A stretch of 64,000 bases of DNA, taken from the NCBI GenBank assembly GCA_964304625.1, contig OZ199838.1:9176001-9240000 (forward strand), given 5' to 3'. Both the position numbers and the translations under genes were made by a program. This document shows, in pieces, positions 23,493 to 35,140 of the stretch (position 1 is its first letter; each line of letters opens with the position of its first letter). This stretch comes from Kudoa neothunni. Taxonomy: Eukaryota > Cnidaria. The notes under the pieces were generated by a model. It was given only the letters and a program-made list of their open reading frames with translations. It had not been told where the DNA came from and did no database searches.

Positions 23493-25679
23493 CCCCTCCA
23501 TGCCTATTGTGCGGTATACTGAACATTAACTTCTCCTTTGTCTAGAATGAACATTTAACTATTTTTTCGCATTCGTTACAAACACATAATTTTAACTCAA
23601 TTGGATGTATAAAAATCGTTATTATATTTTTTAAGAAACTTTCTGTATAATAAATTGCATTAACAGTGTTTAATTCTTCCTATCACGTTCTTCCTTAAAG
23701 TAATGTATTAATTCGTGTACCAAATTATATTATTTTTTGGATCCAAAATTTATACAATTACAAAATGTTGTTGCTAATTAAATTTTCCTCTTTAAATTTT
23801 AAGAAACATTATTATTTGAAATGATACGATTTTAAGTCTTGTCAGTAAACTGAACAACAGGAATACGTGGACCTATTCTTGGACAATCGCAATGGATTAC
23901 GACATATCCGAACCGGATACATATTCTAAAGATGATACAACATTTACATCATCAATAATGAACGAATTCTCAGATGCGAAAGAATGTTCATCATCCGATG
24001 AATTTGTCGCTGAAATTGACACTAACCTTTAATGGAAGAAACAAGATATCAGTTCAAATTTACCAGAGGAATTGTGCAACATAAACGACGAATTTGAAAA
24101 GTTAGATCATTTAATTCACCCCATCGATTATTTCAACCAATTTGTTGACGATGATTCGATTGAATTAATTTTAAACAAATCAAATCGATGCTATTGGTCC
24201 AACCATTTCAATTATCCCCTATTTCAGATGTCCTTTCTAGAGACAGATTTGAACAACTCTCGAAATTTTTACATTTTAATAATAATGATAATGCAACTAA
24301 TGATCATTCTTCCCAAACGTTTGATCAGTTTGTCAAAATTAGAACTTTTTTAGAGCACTTGAGGCAAGTATTTTTAAAAATCACTCCAGAGAGCATAAAT
24401 TCAGTCGACGAACAAATGATTCCCTTTAAGGGGTTAGTGTCGGGAAAAACAGTATATATCAAATAAACCGACCAAATGGGGCTTCAAGGTTTTTGCTAGA
24501 TGTGGAATAATGCATGATTTCAATTTTTATGATGGAAAATCGTCCCGTTGTACAAGAAAGCTGTGGTTTGGTTTCCGGAGATTTTGTAATAAAATTATGT
24601 GAACAACTTCCAAACAATAGGATGTATCTATCGTATTTCGACAACTGGTTCACATCATTCCGGATGCAATTTATATTGAAAAAAAGGGGAATATATTGGG
24701 TGGGGACTATTAGAAATAAAAGAATTAAAGGATGTCCCTTACTCGGTAAAATGATTTAATGAAAAAAATGACGTGGCTCATTTGATGTTGCTCAAAACTC
24801 TAATGATGCATTAGCATTAACTTGATGATATGATAGCTTCGTTATGACTTTATCATCCACTCACTCTGGTAGTGAACCTCTAACAACTGTAAATAGATAT
24901 GATAGGCGATATAAAAACGCGATAAAGTCGAGTGTCCAGATGTTGTATCGGAATATAACAAAAACATGGGTGGTGTTGATTTGTTCGATATGCTAATGTC
25001 ATTATATAGGTTAAATCATAAATGTAAAAAATTTTACATGCGGATATTTTTTGGGCCATCAACACCGCGATCACTAATTCGTGGTTATTCTATCGGAGGA
25101 AAAATTCCATGAATAATGTAAACAAGAGTAAATTTCTCGATTTGCTTTCATTCACATATTCAATCTGTGAATCATTATTGTATAAAAACCAAACATCAAT
25201 ACAAACTCGAAAACGTGGTCGTCCCATTAATGATTGTAATTCGCAAAACATAATGGAATCTACTATATCAAAATGAAAGGGAAATACTCTTTTACCAGAT
25301 CATATTAGATATGATAGTGTGGGCCGTTTTCCATAAGTAGTATCTACGCCATGTAGATGCAGAAGTTGTGGAAGAAACACAAATAATTTGCTTAAAATGT
25401 GGCGCTCCTTGTTGTCTTGTAAAAGGTAGAAATCGTTTTAATGTGTACCATAATACTTAAAATTATTGTTTTATTGATAACTTTGGCTGTTACTGTTATA
25501 ATAATTCGATTTCTTTTTTGCGCATTTTCTTTACCACAAAGTCCCATTGTTCAATCTACTGAACAAAACTTACAACTTTAAAATATTAGCCCAACAAAAT
25601 TTTTATTTATTTAGTATTAGAAGAATGTATAGTATTAACAAAAAATTTAGGAATAAATAAAAATTCAGTCACGAAAAGG
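23493..25679 (+). mobile_element. piggyBac element E inside the gypsy fossil
   Basis: The element is flanked by TTAA on both sides (23489-23492 and 25680-25683). Its left end is CCCCTCCATGCCTATTGTGC and its right end is ...CAGTCACGAAAAGG. About 2.19 kb, it carries a plus-strand transposase. The gypsy pol reading stops at the first TTAA and resumes at the second, so the insertion is exact. Confidence 0.85.
23892..25455 (+). pseudogene. piggyBac transposase of element E, broken
   Basis: It begins near 23892 with MDYDISEPDTYSKDDTT and an acidic N-terminal region, as in piggyBac. Pieces then include FEQLSKFLHFNNNDNATNDH, INSVDEQMIPFKGLVSGK, KWGFKVFARCGIMHDF, LSYFDNWFTSFRMQFILKKR and KNMGGVDLFDMLMSLYRLNH. 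They align closely with element D. A Cys-rich tail lies near 25350-25455 (CRCRSCGR..., CLKCGAPCC). I see at least five frame changes or stops, so it is defective. The similarity of D and E suggests they are two members of one subfamily. Confidence 0.8.
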
Positions 25680-26808
25680 TTAATAGAGAAAAACGCAGAA
25701 TTCAATTGGACTGATGATTGTATCAAAAGTTTTAAAGAATTAAAAAAAAGACTGACGATGTCACCCATCCTCTCCTATCCTAACTTTGCCAAATGGTTTA
25801 TTTTAACAACAGACGCTTCGGATACAACTATCGGTGCTATATTGAGTCAGGATAAAGATGGTGAGGCGGGGGTAATTGCATACTATAGTAGAATCTTGGC
25901 ACCGGCAGAAAGGAAATATTCAGTGTTCGAGAAAGAAGTTTTGACTATTGTTTCAGCAATTAAAGAATTTCGACATTACCTGTACGGTTGTAGATTCGAA
26001 GTGAAAACAGATCACAACCCCTTATGTTTCCTCCAAAATCTAAAGGATAGCCACGGAAGAGTAGCTAGATGGTTGATATTCTTACAGGAATATGATTATG
26101 AAGCAGGCTACAAACAAGAGAGTCTAAACCAAAACGCGGATGCATTATCTCGCATCACCTTCATGATGAATACAATCAACGAGAGTAGTGAAATTAAACG
26201 GTTACATCAAAATTATGAGAACGACGACTTTGCTATGGACCTACTAAACAAAATCAAAACAGCGGATAATGGAATACACATAAAAAGGGAATCATTCTAC
26301 AATGTACAGCTATAAACTAAAAGTTAATAATGATAAAGTTCGGTTGCTGGATTCAAGAAAGCACGTCTCAAAATTTGGTCCAACGTGGACCGGTCCATAT
26401 ACAGTCTTGAAAGTTAAAGGAATCATAATCGATATAGAGGACCTTTGTAAACAAATTACACGAGTGCATAGAAATAAACTAAAACAATTTATTTCGACTA
26501 CACAGAATTGGAAAAACTTTGAAACCAAATCAGTAATGCCACACGACGAGAAACCGTTTTCCTTGAATGGGGAGGAGATGGATCACCTAAAGATAAAGCT
26601 AAGAGAATCGGAAAATATGACGAGTACAGATCAGGGTAGTAGTCCGACAGAAGCACCACCAAATGGAGAAAACCAACCATTGGAACCAAGTAAGCAAATA
26701 TTGCCTAAATGGTTAGATAACTTTACAACGTAATAAAAGGGGGAGAGGTGCTACGTATGGTAATCTCCGCGCGGCGGTTTTGGATGACCGAATAACCTCG
26801 AATAACAA

Positions 26809-27491
26809 TGGGGTATATTTTGGCGTATCGTAGTCTCTCTGCAATGCAACACTTGGGTACAATTACGGGACACTCTTCTCAAACAATTACTAACTATTGT
26901 CACTATCTTCGCCGGCTGGTAGAAGATAGTTTAGACTTTGAGGACATAGTTATTGGAGGAGAAAATATAATTGTAGAAATTGATGAGTCCGAATTTGGCA
27001 AGGTGAAACATAACGGAGAACATGGCGTTAACGAAGCATGAGTTCTTAGAGGTGTAGAAAGGACATCAGAGCGAAAGATGTTTTTGGTGTTGGCTCCTGA
27101 CAGAACTGCCGAGACTCTTATCCAACGAATAAAAACGTACGTTCACCCTAGCTCGATTATTATAACCGATTGCTTCAAAAGTTATGGGACGCTACATAAT
27201 TTCTATATTCAACTCACTGTAAATCACGGTATAGAATATGTGGATAGTACCACGGGGGCACATACAAACACTATTGATGGAACCTGGGGTGCTATCAAAT
27301 ATAAAATATCACGGAGGAACAGGACATCTTCAGTTAATAAAGATGGTTCTGTGAGTATGTATGGGAACAATGAATTTTTTGGTGAATTTCAATAGAGAAG
27401 AAAAAACAATCACGATTTATGGGGTGGCATTATATCTTCATTAAAAAAATCGGAAGGTTCGCCGGTACCGAAATGTCTGACATATCTGTGA
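26809..27491 (+). pseudogene. Merlin (ISXO2/IS1016-type) transposase 1, 5'-truncated
   Basis: The DDE core reads ITGHSSQTITNYCHYLRRLV, VIGGENIIVEIDESEFGKVK (first catalytic Asp), RGVERTSERKMFLVLAPD, SSIIITDCFKSYGTLHNF (second Asp), and TGAHTNTIDGTWGAIKYKI with Arg-rich RRNRTSS after it. The C-terminal RRKNNHDLWGGIISSLKKS matches the usual ending of animal Merlin proteins. Two stops sit where the family has Trp: TGA at 27039 (Trp-Val-Leu-Arg-Gly-Val) and TAG at 27393 (Trp-Arg-Arg-Lys). The N-terminal zinc-ribbon half is absent: the reading starts about 60 bp after the gypsy tail, so the junction cut it off. Confidence 0.8.
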
Positions 27492-27499
27492 TAATATCG

Positions 27500-29024
27500 A
27501 AAAGGAATAAAGAAATGATTTTATATATAATTATGATTCAAGAACAAAAAAGGGACTTAGTTGGAGATGCCGTAACCGAGGATGTTGCGATAGAATCTAT
27601 ACATGTATTGAGAAAAAGAACGTGATTGATGAGATTAGTCACACTCACGAAAATCATAAAAATGAGATTACCAATTTGAAAATTCGCGAAAAGATCAGAC
27701 ATCAAGCGATTACTACTCCATTACCACCTTCTGGTATCATCATCAAGCCCTTCGAAAATGAAAACCTGGATGAGATTAAAATTATCAACAAATACGAAAG
27801 TATCTCCGATTCAATAACTAAAATTAGGCGGCAAATGGGTATTAAACATATCTCTAAATATGACGATATTCCAGAAAATTTCAAGAAAACACTCTCTGGT
27901 CAGCAGTTTTTGTATTTCGATAGTGGTGTTGGCTCTATTGATAGAATCTTAGTATTTTACCATCCTAAAATAATCGAATTTTCGAATAAATCTTTGGTAT
28001 AGTATGGTGATGGTACTTTATGGATTATGCCCCGAGACTTTTACCAACTTTTTACATTACGCGCTCAAATAGGAGCACATGTATCACCGATAGTTTTTTG
28101 CTTGATGCAAAACAAAAATTATGAAACATATTCTACTTTTTTCAAAATGATTTATGATAAAGTTGGCCCCTATGAACCCAAATACTTTTTTTGTGATTTT
28201 GAAGTAGAAATTAGGAAATCGTTTAATGAGGTTTTTAAGAAAATTGAAATTAAGCACTGCCATTTCCACTTCGCCCAAACAATATGGAGAAAAATACAAA
28301 ATGTAGACCTGGTAAGTCTTTATAAGCAATCGAAGATCCTAAAATCCTACATTGAATCAATAATATTATTATGCTACGTTCCAGAATGTGATGTTGTCAG
28401 GATCTACGAACTCTTAAAGGATACATTCAAAAATAAACTATGTGGTATTAAAATTGATGAATTCGATAAATTTTTAGAAAAGGAGTATATTTACACAAAA
28501 ATTAATACAAGCATTGGATTGGTATCGTACGCGAAATTTTGGTCTGTATATTACCCTGTTCTTGGGGGGTATGGTTCCACAAATAATGCACTAGAACAGG
28601 GGTTCCCAACTGGGGGTGCCCGCACCTTAGGGGGTACGAACTTTGGTTTCAGGCAGTGCGAGATCCGATCAAAATTGAAAATAATTTTTGATAAATTTTA
28701 AGTCAGTTACACCTTATCGTATGCAAAGGGGTGCGAGTCCAGTTTCAGTTGGGAAGCGCTGCACTAGAAGCTTGGCACGGTTCACTGAAAAGAAAGACTC
28801 GCTCGGCGCATCTTAATCTAGGCAAATTCATAACGCTGTTACAAAAAGAAGTGAGGGAAACGCAAATAAAAACGAATAATCCAAGAAGTATTACAAATTT
28901 ATCCGGTAGAAAATGTCTAATAAGCGAAATTGTTAGAAATTACAATTTATATGATGGGCTTTCATACCTTGAAAGTTTAAGCATGTATTTTGGATTTAAT
29001 TTGGACCAAAAAATATCAATTTAA
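27500..29024 (+). pseudogene. MULE transposase with FLYWCH finger, interrupted
   Basis: A FLYWCH-type zinc finger comes first (about 27520-27650: GLSWRCRNRGCCDRIYTCIE, ISHTHENH). A linker (27622-28002) follows, then the MULE DDE domain: YGDGTLWIMPRDFYQLFTLR, PIVFCLMQNKNYETYSTFFK, FFCDFEVEIRKSFNEVF and IKHCHFHFAQTIWRKIQ. It resumes after a MITE with EAWHGSLKRKTRSAHLNLGK, the usual NN-ALE-WH block. Breaks are a frame change within the finger region, a TAG just before YGDGT (about 27999-28001) and the 165-bp MITE at 28597-28761. No terminal repeats were identified. Confidence 0.8.
28597..28761. mobile_element. hAT MITE (165 bp) inside the MULE gene
   Basis: The inverted ends CAGGGGTTCCCAACTG and CAGCGCTTCCCAACTG (right end read inward) match at 14 of 16 bases. 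The 8-bp duplication CACTAGAA flanks it (28589-28596 and 28762-28769). It has no coding capacity. It splits the conserved NN-ALE-WH block of the MULE. Confidence 0.9.
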
Positions 29025-29228
29025 TATTGATACTTCTTTTAAAACTATTATTATCTTCATTTAAAAAAATTTTGTTGATTACCAATTAGATTTGTATTTT
29101 GTGTTATTTTTCATAGTTTTTTTGTATTGCACTAATCCTATATTAATTTGGGATTATGGGGTTTATGTTAAAGTTCAGCCTTAAAAATTAAATATTTACA
29201 ACAGCATGTTACAAATTAAACCAATTTT

Positions 29229-29298
29229 ACCGTCTGGGGTCCAATGGACCCCAGACGCGCACTCGAGTAATATTTTTTGTTTGTGCCCAGAGGGCTAA
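29229..29298. repeat. Perfect 27-bp palindrome and possible solo piggyBac end
   Basis: At 29232-29258 two 13-base arms (CGTCTGGGGTCCA and its complement) surround a single A. The core GGGGTCC...GGACCCC resembles the subterminal palindromes of the piggyBac elements at 33.1 and 63.8 kb. The block ends in GTGCCCAGAGGG followed by CTAA, which could be a changed TTAA. No partner end was found. Confidence 0.45.
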
Positions 29299-29348
29299 TA
29301 AATAATTTTCTAGAACTCATAAATAGATTTTCCTACGTTAAAAATAAA

Positions 29349-29351
<3 letters not shown>

Positions 29352-29391
<40 letters not shown>
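29352..29391. repeat. (TA)n microsatellite
   Basis: An uninterrupted run of about twenty TA units between ATG and AAATTAATAG. Confidence 0.9.
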
Positions 29392-29394
<3 letters not shown>

Positions 29395-29399
29395 TAATA

Positions 29400-32379
29400 G
29401 TTTTGGTAGACCCAACTTAATCCCACTGCATCCAATAAACATTATCAGGATATTAAAAATTCTCATCAAGAAAAATTCAAATACGCTCTCAAACTTAATT
29501 TTATGGGACATCGTATGCGTATCTCAAAAAATACAAAAAACTATGTATACAAATGAAGAAAGGACATTAAATTTAGATGTTAAGGAAAATGTTTATTCTT
29601 CTAATATGTTTTAAATATAGTACAGATCCAAGCTGACACCATCATGAATTTCATCTATACAAAATTAAATTCGGTCACAATAAAACACATAATATACAGT
29701 CGTCCAATGTGACATTATTTTTCAAAATTATATTCCTAAATGAAGTTATTATTGTATTAATAATACAAATTAACTGTTTCTTCAGGGAAATTCTATCATA
29801 GTTGGTACCAGTTTGTAAAGAAATCAACTTTTTCAAATCACCAATTGAGTCGCTTGGCCTAAGGAATAAAGAAGTTTAAAAACATAAATTATTGCGAGAT
29901 TAAATCACTCGCATTTGACTCTAACTTTTTTTCCGATTCTGTCGTTTACAATAATCTCAATCATTTCTCACTGCGTGCGTCTCTATCAGATATTTATTGT
30001 TACAAGGCGTGCGCTAAAAAATCCCAGGTGTTGAATGTGTCTGACTAATTCGGACAGCGCGCATGTGGCACGGGAGTCTTACCATTGGACTGTAACTTCG
30101 AAAATGATTAATCCAATCCAGTACCTCCTTAAAAGTATTGCTTCTGCACTCTGCGACTCTATTACCTAATAGAAGCTGTTTATAAAGTTTCATGTGTATT
30201 TGTTGCATGTGGTGCATCGATAGTAATACAGAGGGTTGTACATGGTCCTTAACTTTGGGAATTTTGTAAAAATAAAACGGCTGTATGGTAGCAGACGCCT
30301 CCGAAAATTAGCGTACTTCTAGCGATCGTATCCCTTCAAAAATGCACCAATGTGTATATAACAGAAAAAGAATACTGAGAAATTATAGTGAGCATAAATA
30401 TTTCGAATTAAAAAATTTTGCTTTTTCCCATAATCGTTCTAATTCGTGAATCATTTTACTGTTTATAATCTGGATTATGACTACACGAGGCAACAATGAT
30501 GGTCGAAGTTAAGTTGCTTCGTTTTTGTCAATTTTACTCAATTATGCATACGGAAAACGTTTTTATATGATTTAAAAACTTTTTCAATATAATTTTGAAA
30601 CTCTTCTTGTACATTTAATATCAAAATTTACGCTAATTTCGACTCAAATGGCTGTGTGGCACCTGTAAATCATCTTTTGTCTGGTTTTCCATTTTTTTAT
30701 TATGTTTCTTGTAATAAAATGGAACTCCAAGTACTAAAATTTATATCAAAATAACAAACTATTAAGTTTGACAACTCATCATCTGAATAGTGTCGGGTGC
30801 AGGAGCAATCTACACCGTGCAAAAATAAACATTGAATATTCACTTGTTTTTCAATAAAACCATACTTTTATGATTTATTATTGGCACTAATAAATCAGTT
30901 TCTTAATTTATATAACATATAACTTATTAAATGAAATAATGAGTTAGCTTAACACATGTAAAGGAAATGGTTTCATCGATGTTTAAATTGTTATAATTTT
31001 AATAGAGATTTCAGTAACAAAACGCAATAAAATTTTTTACCTGAAAAACACCCGAATGAAGATTTCGTTAGTATATAATTCTTTAAATATTCCTAAAACA
31101 TTCTTAGACGATAAAAATCTAATTTAAGTACAATATTTTTATAACTACAAAATGAATACATAGATAAGACAGTGACATGTTTTTAAATTATCCAATATTC
31201 GTAACAAAAAAAATTATTGATAAATCTATTTATTGATCACAAAAGTTAATAAAGTAATTTTATATAATAAACATTAAAGTGTTATTGTGAAATGTGTAAA
31301 TAGTTTATTTTCGAAGTTTTTCAATTGTTAGTTTCTAGATTTACATTATAAAAATCCCAGGTACCAATAATAAAAAACTTTTGAGCCATGAAATTATTAA
31401 GAAAATGAGAATATTTAGTGTTTTGTTGAATCACGATGCAGATAGCACGTGTATCCGGCAATGATCGGATGAAGAGTTGTGGTCTCGGTATTATTTTATC
31501 TTATCATAAAAAATCGCGAATAAATAAAAAAATAAAACGCACGCAAGACAGGATGGTGCATTTCATTTTCCGCGCACTTCCCCATTAACATTTTGACCTG
31601 TAAAATAATTGAACAGTTATAATTATAATTAATGTTTTTATTATGTTAAATATTTTTTTAACTAAAAATAAAAGAAAAGAAATAAATTTAGAAGATAAGG
31701 AGTGTATTTCCAGAAGTTATTAATTTGAACCATGGTAAGGTTTACGATTGTGTAGTTGAGTTAAATAAAATTTTGTATTTTTATTATTTTGATGGTATCA
31801 TAAATTGATTAATATTTATTAGGTCTTATCTTAATAAATAAAATAATGCTGTATTAAGGGAGTATTTGTTAACCAAAATATAAATCATTACGCTAAACAG
31901 GTAGAAGTTGTAGGTAACACTATGGCTGAGTGGTTAATGTCAAAAAATAATTCGAATAAACCCGAAAAGTCATTTAAAATATAATAGAGGGATTTATTCG
32001 GTGCTATAATAGATACATAATATTTTACATCATATGCTTATTATTAACAATGAGGACGTACATTAAAAATATTAAATTACAAAAATAATGTACAAAATAA
32101 AAGCATAATATTTGTAAACTAAATTTTTAAATTTTCAAAATAAAAAAGAGATTAATATATTTCAATTTTAATAAAAAATGATATAAAATAAGTAATAGTT
32201 CTTTTCCAACAATTAACTGATCTTAGAAATAACTTTGAAATTTTTTGATTAATTTTAAAACCTTTATCAGTCCGTATGATATTCTGATATAACAAAATAA
32301 ATTCATCCTAAAATGGCAACAAACGACGTATCAATTGTTATATAGTTTGAAAATAAGTTTCTTTTATAATGTTTAATAT
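29400..32379. other. Intergenic DNA, about 3 kb, little recognised
   Basis: No protein gene is recognised. The only structured item is a tRNA-like block at 30037-30100. The rest is AT-rich and low in complexity. Confidence 0.3.
30037..30100 (-). pseudogene. tRNA-Gly(GCC)-like sequence, pseudogene or SINE head
   Basis: The minus strand reads ACAGTCCAATGGTAAGACTC (A-box/D-arm-like), CCGTGCCACATGCG (a GCC anticodon loop as in tRNA-Gly) and GTCCGAATTAGTC (a degraded B box). The arms pair poorly, so a decayed tRNA or tRNA-derived SINE is more likely than a working gene. Confidence 0.35.
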
Positions 32380-32394
32380 ATTATTCAATAACGA

Positions 32395-33090
32395 TAAACG
32401 TTTCCCATATTTTTTCCTGAACCAATGTTCACACAAATGTGGGAACAAATTTTTCCAGACACACCTCTTATTGTTTCTAATAATCTTGTTTTAAGATGTG
32501 TCCAACTATCTTTCATGCTGTTCGTTTGATCTCCCTGAGCGTTTACATATGTAATGGAGTAATCAACTTTTCGGTATTCAAAACCGAGCTCTATTAATGG
32601 GTTGTACGCTGGTCAACAATCATTGAAAATTGTGGGATTTTGCATAACCTCATTTTTGATAATGGGACTGAGTGTTTTAATATCCCCTTTTTGAGCCACA
32701 AATAAACTAATTTCCTCCACTCTTCTTTTTTCTCAAGGATTATGCATAAGCGTAGACCAAAGACTCATGGCCCATCAGTTCGATTGTTGTAGCGTTCTTT
32801 TTTCTTTAAACAAACCAACCAAATGTTATTTCCAATAATGAAAATTTTACGATCAGAAGTGGATTCGTCATTTTCAGATTCACTTGGAAAATAGCTATCG
32901 TCTGATTGTATTAAAATACATCAAAGTTGGAAACAAAAATTGAAATGACATTTATCCTTACGTAGATATCTTCCTCGATTATATTTCCGTTTCCCTCTCA
33001 AAAGAGACTCATTTATTTCGATTATGTAACCATCATCTTCAAATTTTTGTCCTTTATTAAATTCATCGACGCGAATTGACCAAATCTTCG
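32395..33090 (-). pseudogene. Merlin (ISXO2-type) transposase 2, broken
   Basis: From about 33090 the minus strand reads FEDDGYIIEINESLLRGKRK and YNRGRYL (first catalytic block, with Asn where Asp is usual). Then come NNRTDGP, a stop, VFGLRLCIILEKKRRVEEI, LSPIIKNEVMQNPTIFNDC, a stop, PAYNPLIELGFEYRKVDYSI and an NS-MKDSW-HLK block. Both stops are TGA at positions where the family has Trp (GPWVFG at 32765 and DCWPAY at 32613). The N-terminal zinc-ribbon half is missing; the coding piece begins about 30 bp from piggyBac element B. Confidence 0.75.
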
Positions 33091-33124
33091 AAAGCTAAAA
33101 TTGCGTGGTTTTTGTTGGATTTAA

Positions 33125-35131
33125 CCTTCTAAAGACCTTGGGGTCAAATTGACCCCAAATCGAAATTAATGAGCTCGTATCTTTATTTCTAATTTTCATT
33201 ACCTCATTAAAATTTATGTATTCTCCTAACTTGTTATAAGGTATATTTTACGTAAGTATTATCTAATAATAAAAATCCGAAGTCAAAATAAAAAATTTTT
33301 ATCTTCCAAAGACCTTGGAGTCAATTAGATCCCTGATTTTTTTTAAATCAATTTATCGAAAAAAATCTATATAATTGAACGACAAAATATTTTTAAAATC
33401 TATCAGCTATATTCTGAGTAAAACAGTGGTAAATGTAGAAGATAATCCCATTTAATCTGGCACGTGTTGTTTCGGTGAAAACCCGCGTCTTGTCGCGTAA
33501 TTAGCTTAATTTTGAGATTCACGTTTTTACAATAAAAAATAACAATGATTTATTTTTCAACAATGAAAACACTTCAGCGTTTTATACAAAAACGTAAATT
33601 TTTGTTATACATTATTTTGAACGGTTATAACATCTATTCGCTGAATGGGTTTGACAATAAAAGCAAAGACAATTTGTACAACGTGCTGAGGTTTTTTTAT
33701 CATTTCCACGCGAACAAAAATTACAACGAGATCTTTTATCCTTTGTGAATTATAATGATGTTGGTATCGAAAGCGGTCATTTTCTTTTAATGATTCTTTT
33801 GTTATTATTATGTTTTCATATAATGCAAACTCATTTACCTATGATAAATCCAGCATGTTAAAGAAAACAATCATTGGCCATCTTCTATTGGATCTCCTTA
33901 CAGTGACAGATGCCAACATTTTATCAACTGAATCGACACCACCTTTCGCTTTATTATTAGCTAACAATAACATTAGGTTTTTTATAGTGTCGTTCCAGTT
34001 GATAACAAAATGACAGATTTATTTTTCTTATTTACATACGACGTTAGCATAAATTTTTCATAAAATAGAAAAGTTGTACTGAATACCTCCCTCTTTTATT
34101 GTGGCGTATAGTACCCAAATACGTTAGACGTTTACGTAACAACTTTGATGCGAGTGGGAGAGATGTAAAAAAGTTGTCTGCTACAATATTTCTTCCAGAA
34201 TCAAATAATAGTTCAGACAATGCCATGACTATAGTTTCCCCAGCATTTGAATTACGGACGTTGTCAATCCCATTTTTTCCGAGATACGGCGCAACATTTA
34301 AAACATATTTTTCCTGTTTGGAGGCAAATACTGTCTAAATAAACATTTCGCTCTAAAAGCGACCAACGGCGCTTATATGGTAACATCTTGGTTAGGATGA
34401 AAATATTGTTGTAACTGTTTCACCCATATTTGCCAAAAACTGCGGATCGGACAAAAGTTATCTGTCTCTCTTATTTCTGTTCTTGTCCTATAATCATCAA
34501 AATGAAGGGCTTTGGTGATTGGTTTAAATTTATTCTTCGAAAAAATTTCTCGATAAATTTCCTTGCCTTTGACTAAACTAAAGACTTCTAGCAAAGGTTC
34601 TTTTCTATCTTTATGTACAGCCATAAGGATGAGAATATCCAAATATCCATTGAACTAAACGATATCAATATCAGTCCAGTCGTCTTCCAAATATTTCCTT
34701 CCAAATAAATTGGTCGATTTAATTATTTTTTCTCATATGGTTTTGTAACAATTATAAAATAACAATCTACATGATTTTGTACACGTTGTATACAATATGC
34801 CGTTACACCGGGATAGGAATTCATAATATTTTCGGCCACAGTTTTAGATGGTGTAGGTTGTTTGACGCTCCAAACAGTTCCATTTTTTCCTATAGTTGGA
34901 TTTCCAGTAACATCAACTGCTAAGGATTCCTCCGAAGTTTCAGAAGATTTGGATAAAAAGTCATCAAATTCACTTCTTGATGATAGTAAATCTTCATTAT
35001 ATAACTCAGACTCTCTCAGAGACATTTTCCAAATAAAACCGCGTGCGCATATGTAATAAGATTCAAAAACACGCTTCTTAGAGATGTAATATAATTTAAC
35101 GTAATATCAGAATTTTGAATGCCAAGAAACG
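33125..35131 (-). mobile_element. piggyBac element B, one end recognised
   Basis: The left end is TTAA (33121-33124) followed by CCTTCTAAAGACCTTGGGGT and a palindrome-like GGGGTCAAATTGACCCC. A second, diverged copy of that terminal block lies about 180 bp inside (near 33302). The element carries a minus-strand transposase. A matching right end was not found before element A starts at 35141, so B looks cut off there; 35131 is only an estimate. Confidence 0.65.
33500..35025 (-). pseudogene. piggyBac transposase of element B, broken
   Basis: It starts at Met 35025 with MSLRESELYNEDLLSSRSEF and an acidic N-terminus, then PGVTAYCIQRVQNHVDCYFI. The next piece (34373-34642) has ILILMAVHKDRKEPLLEVFS and ALHFDDYRTR. 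A third (34044-34226) has VADNFFTSLPLASKLLRKRL and TYLGTIRHNKRG. Lower down are KAKGGVDSVDKML and RRWPMIVFFNMLDLS, then a weak Cys-rich tail. The order is that of a complete piggyBac protein, but the frames change at least four times. It is a close relative of element A. Confidence 0.75.
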
Positions 35132-35140
35132 TTAATTTAA

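Larger units (their letters stand above)
21960..26746 (+). mobile_element. Ty3/gypsy-type retroelement fossil, split by a piggyBac
   Basis: Parts recognisable in order on the plus strand: a short gag-like piece with a CCHC-type knuckle (about 22.03-22.20 kb), an aspartic-protease-like piece (about 22.25-22.55 kb), reverse transcriptase with the YLDD signature (about 22.78-23.45 kb), RNase H (about 25.7-26.2 kb) and an integrase C-terminal or chromo-like tail (about 26.3-26.73 kb). A purine-rich tract, AAAAGGGGGAGAGG, ends it at 26733-26746. No long terminal repeat pair was recognised. The copy is clearly broken, with roughly ten or more interruptions, and probably old. A piggyBac element (23493-25679) inserted later. 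Confidence 0.8.

Noticed and set aside
29352-29391. CRISPR-like or regulatory meaning for the TA run
   Set aside because: A simple microsatellite, common in AT-rich nuclear DNA.
26809-33090. TGA read as Trp (altered genetic code)
   Set aside because: TGA sits at Trp positions in two Merlin transposases, but the host genes EIPR1, FAAH-like and both collagen-locus copies end in TGA, and their Trp codons are TGG. TAG is found at Trp positions too, so decay explains it better.
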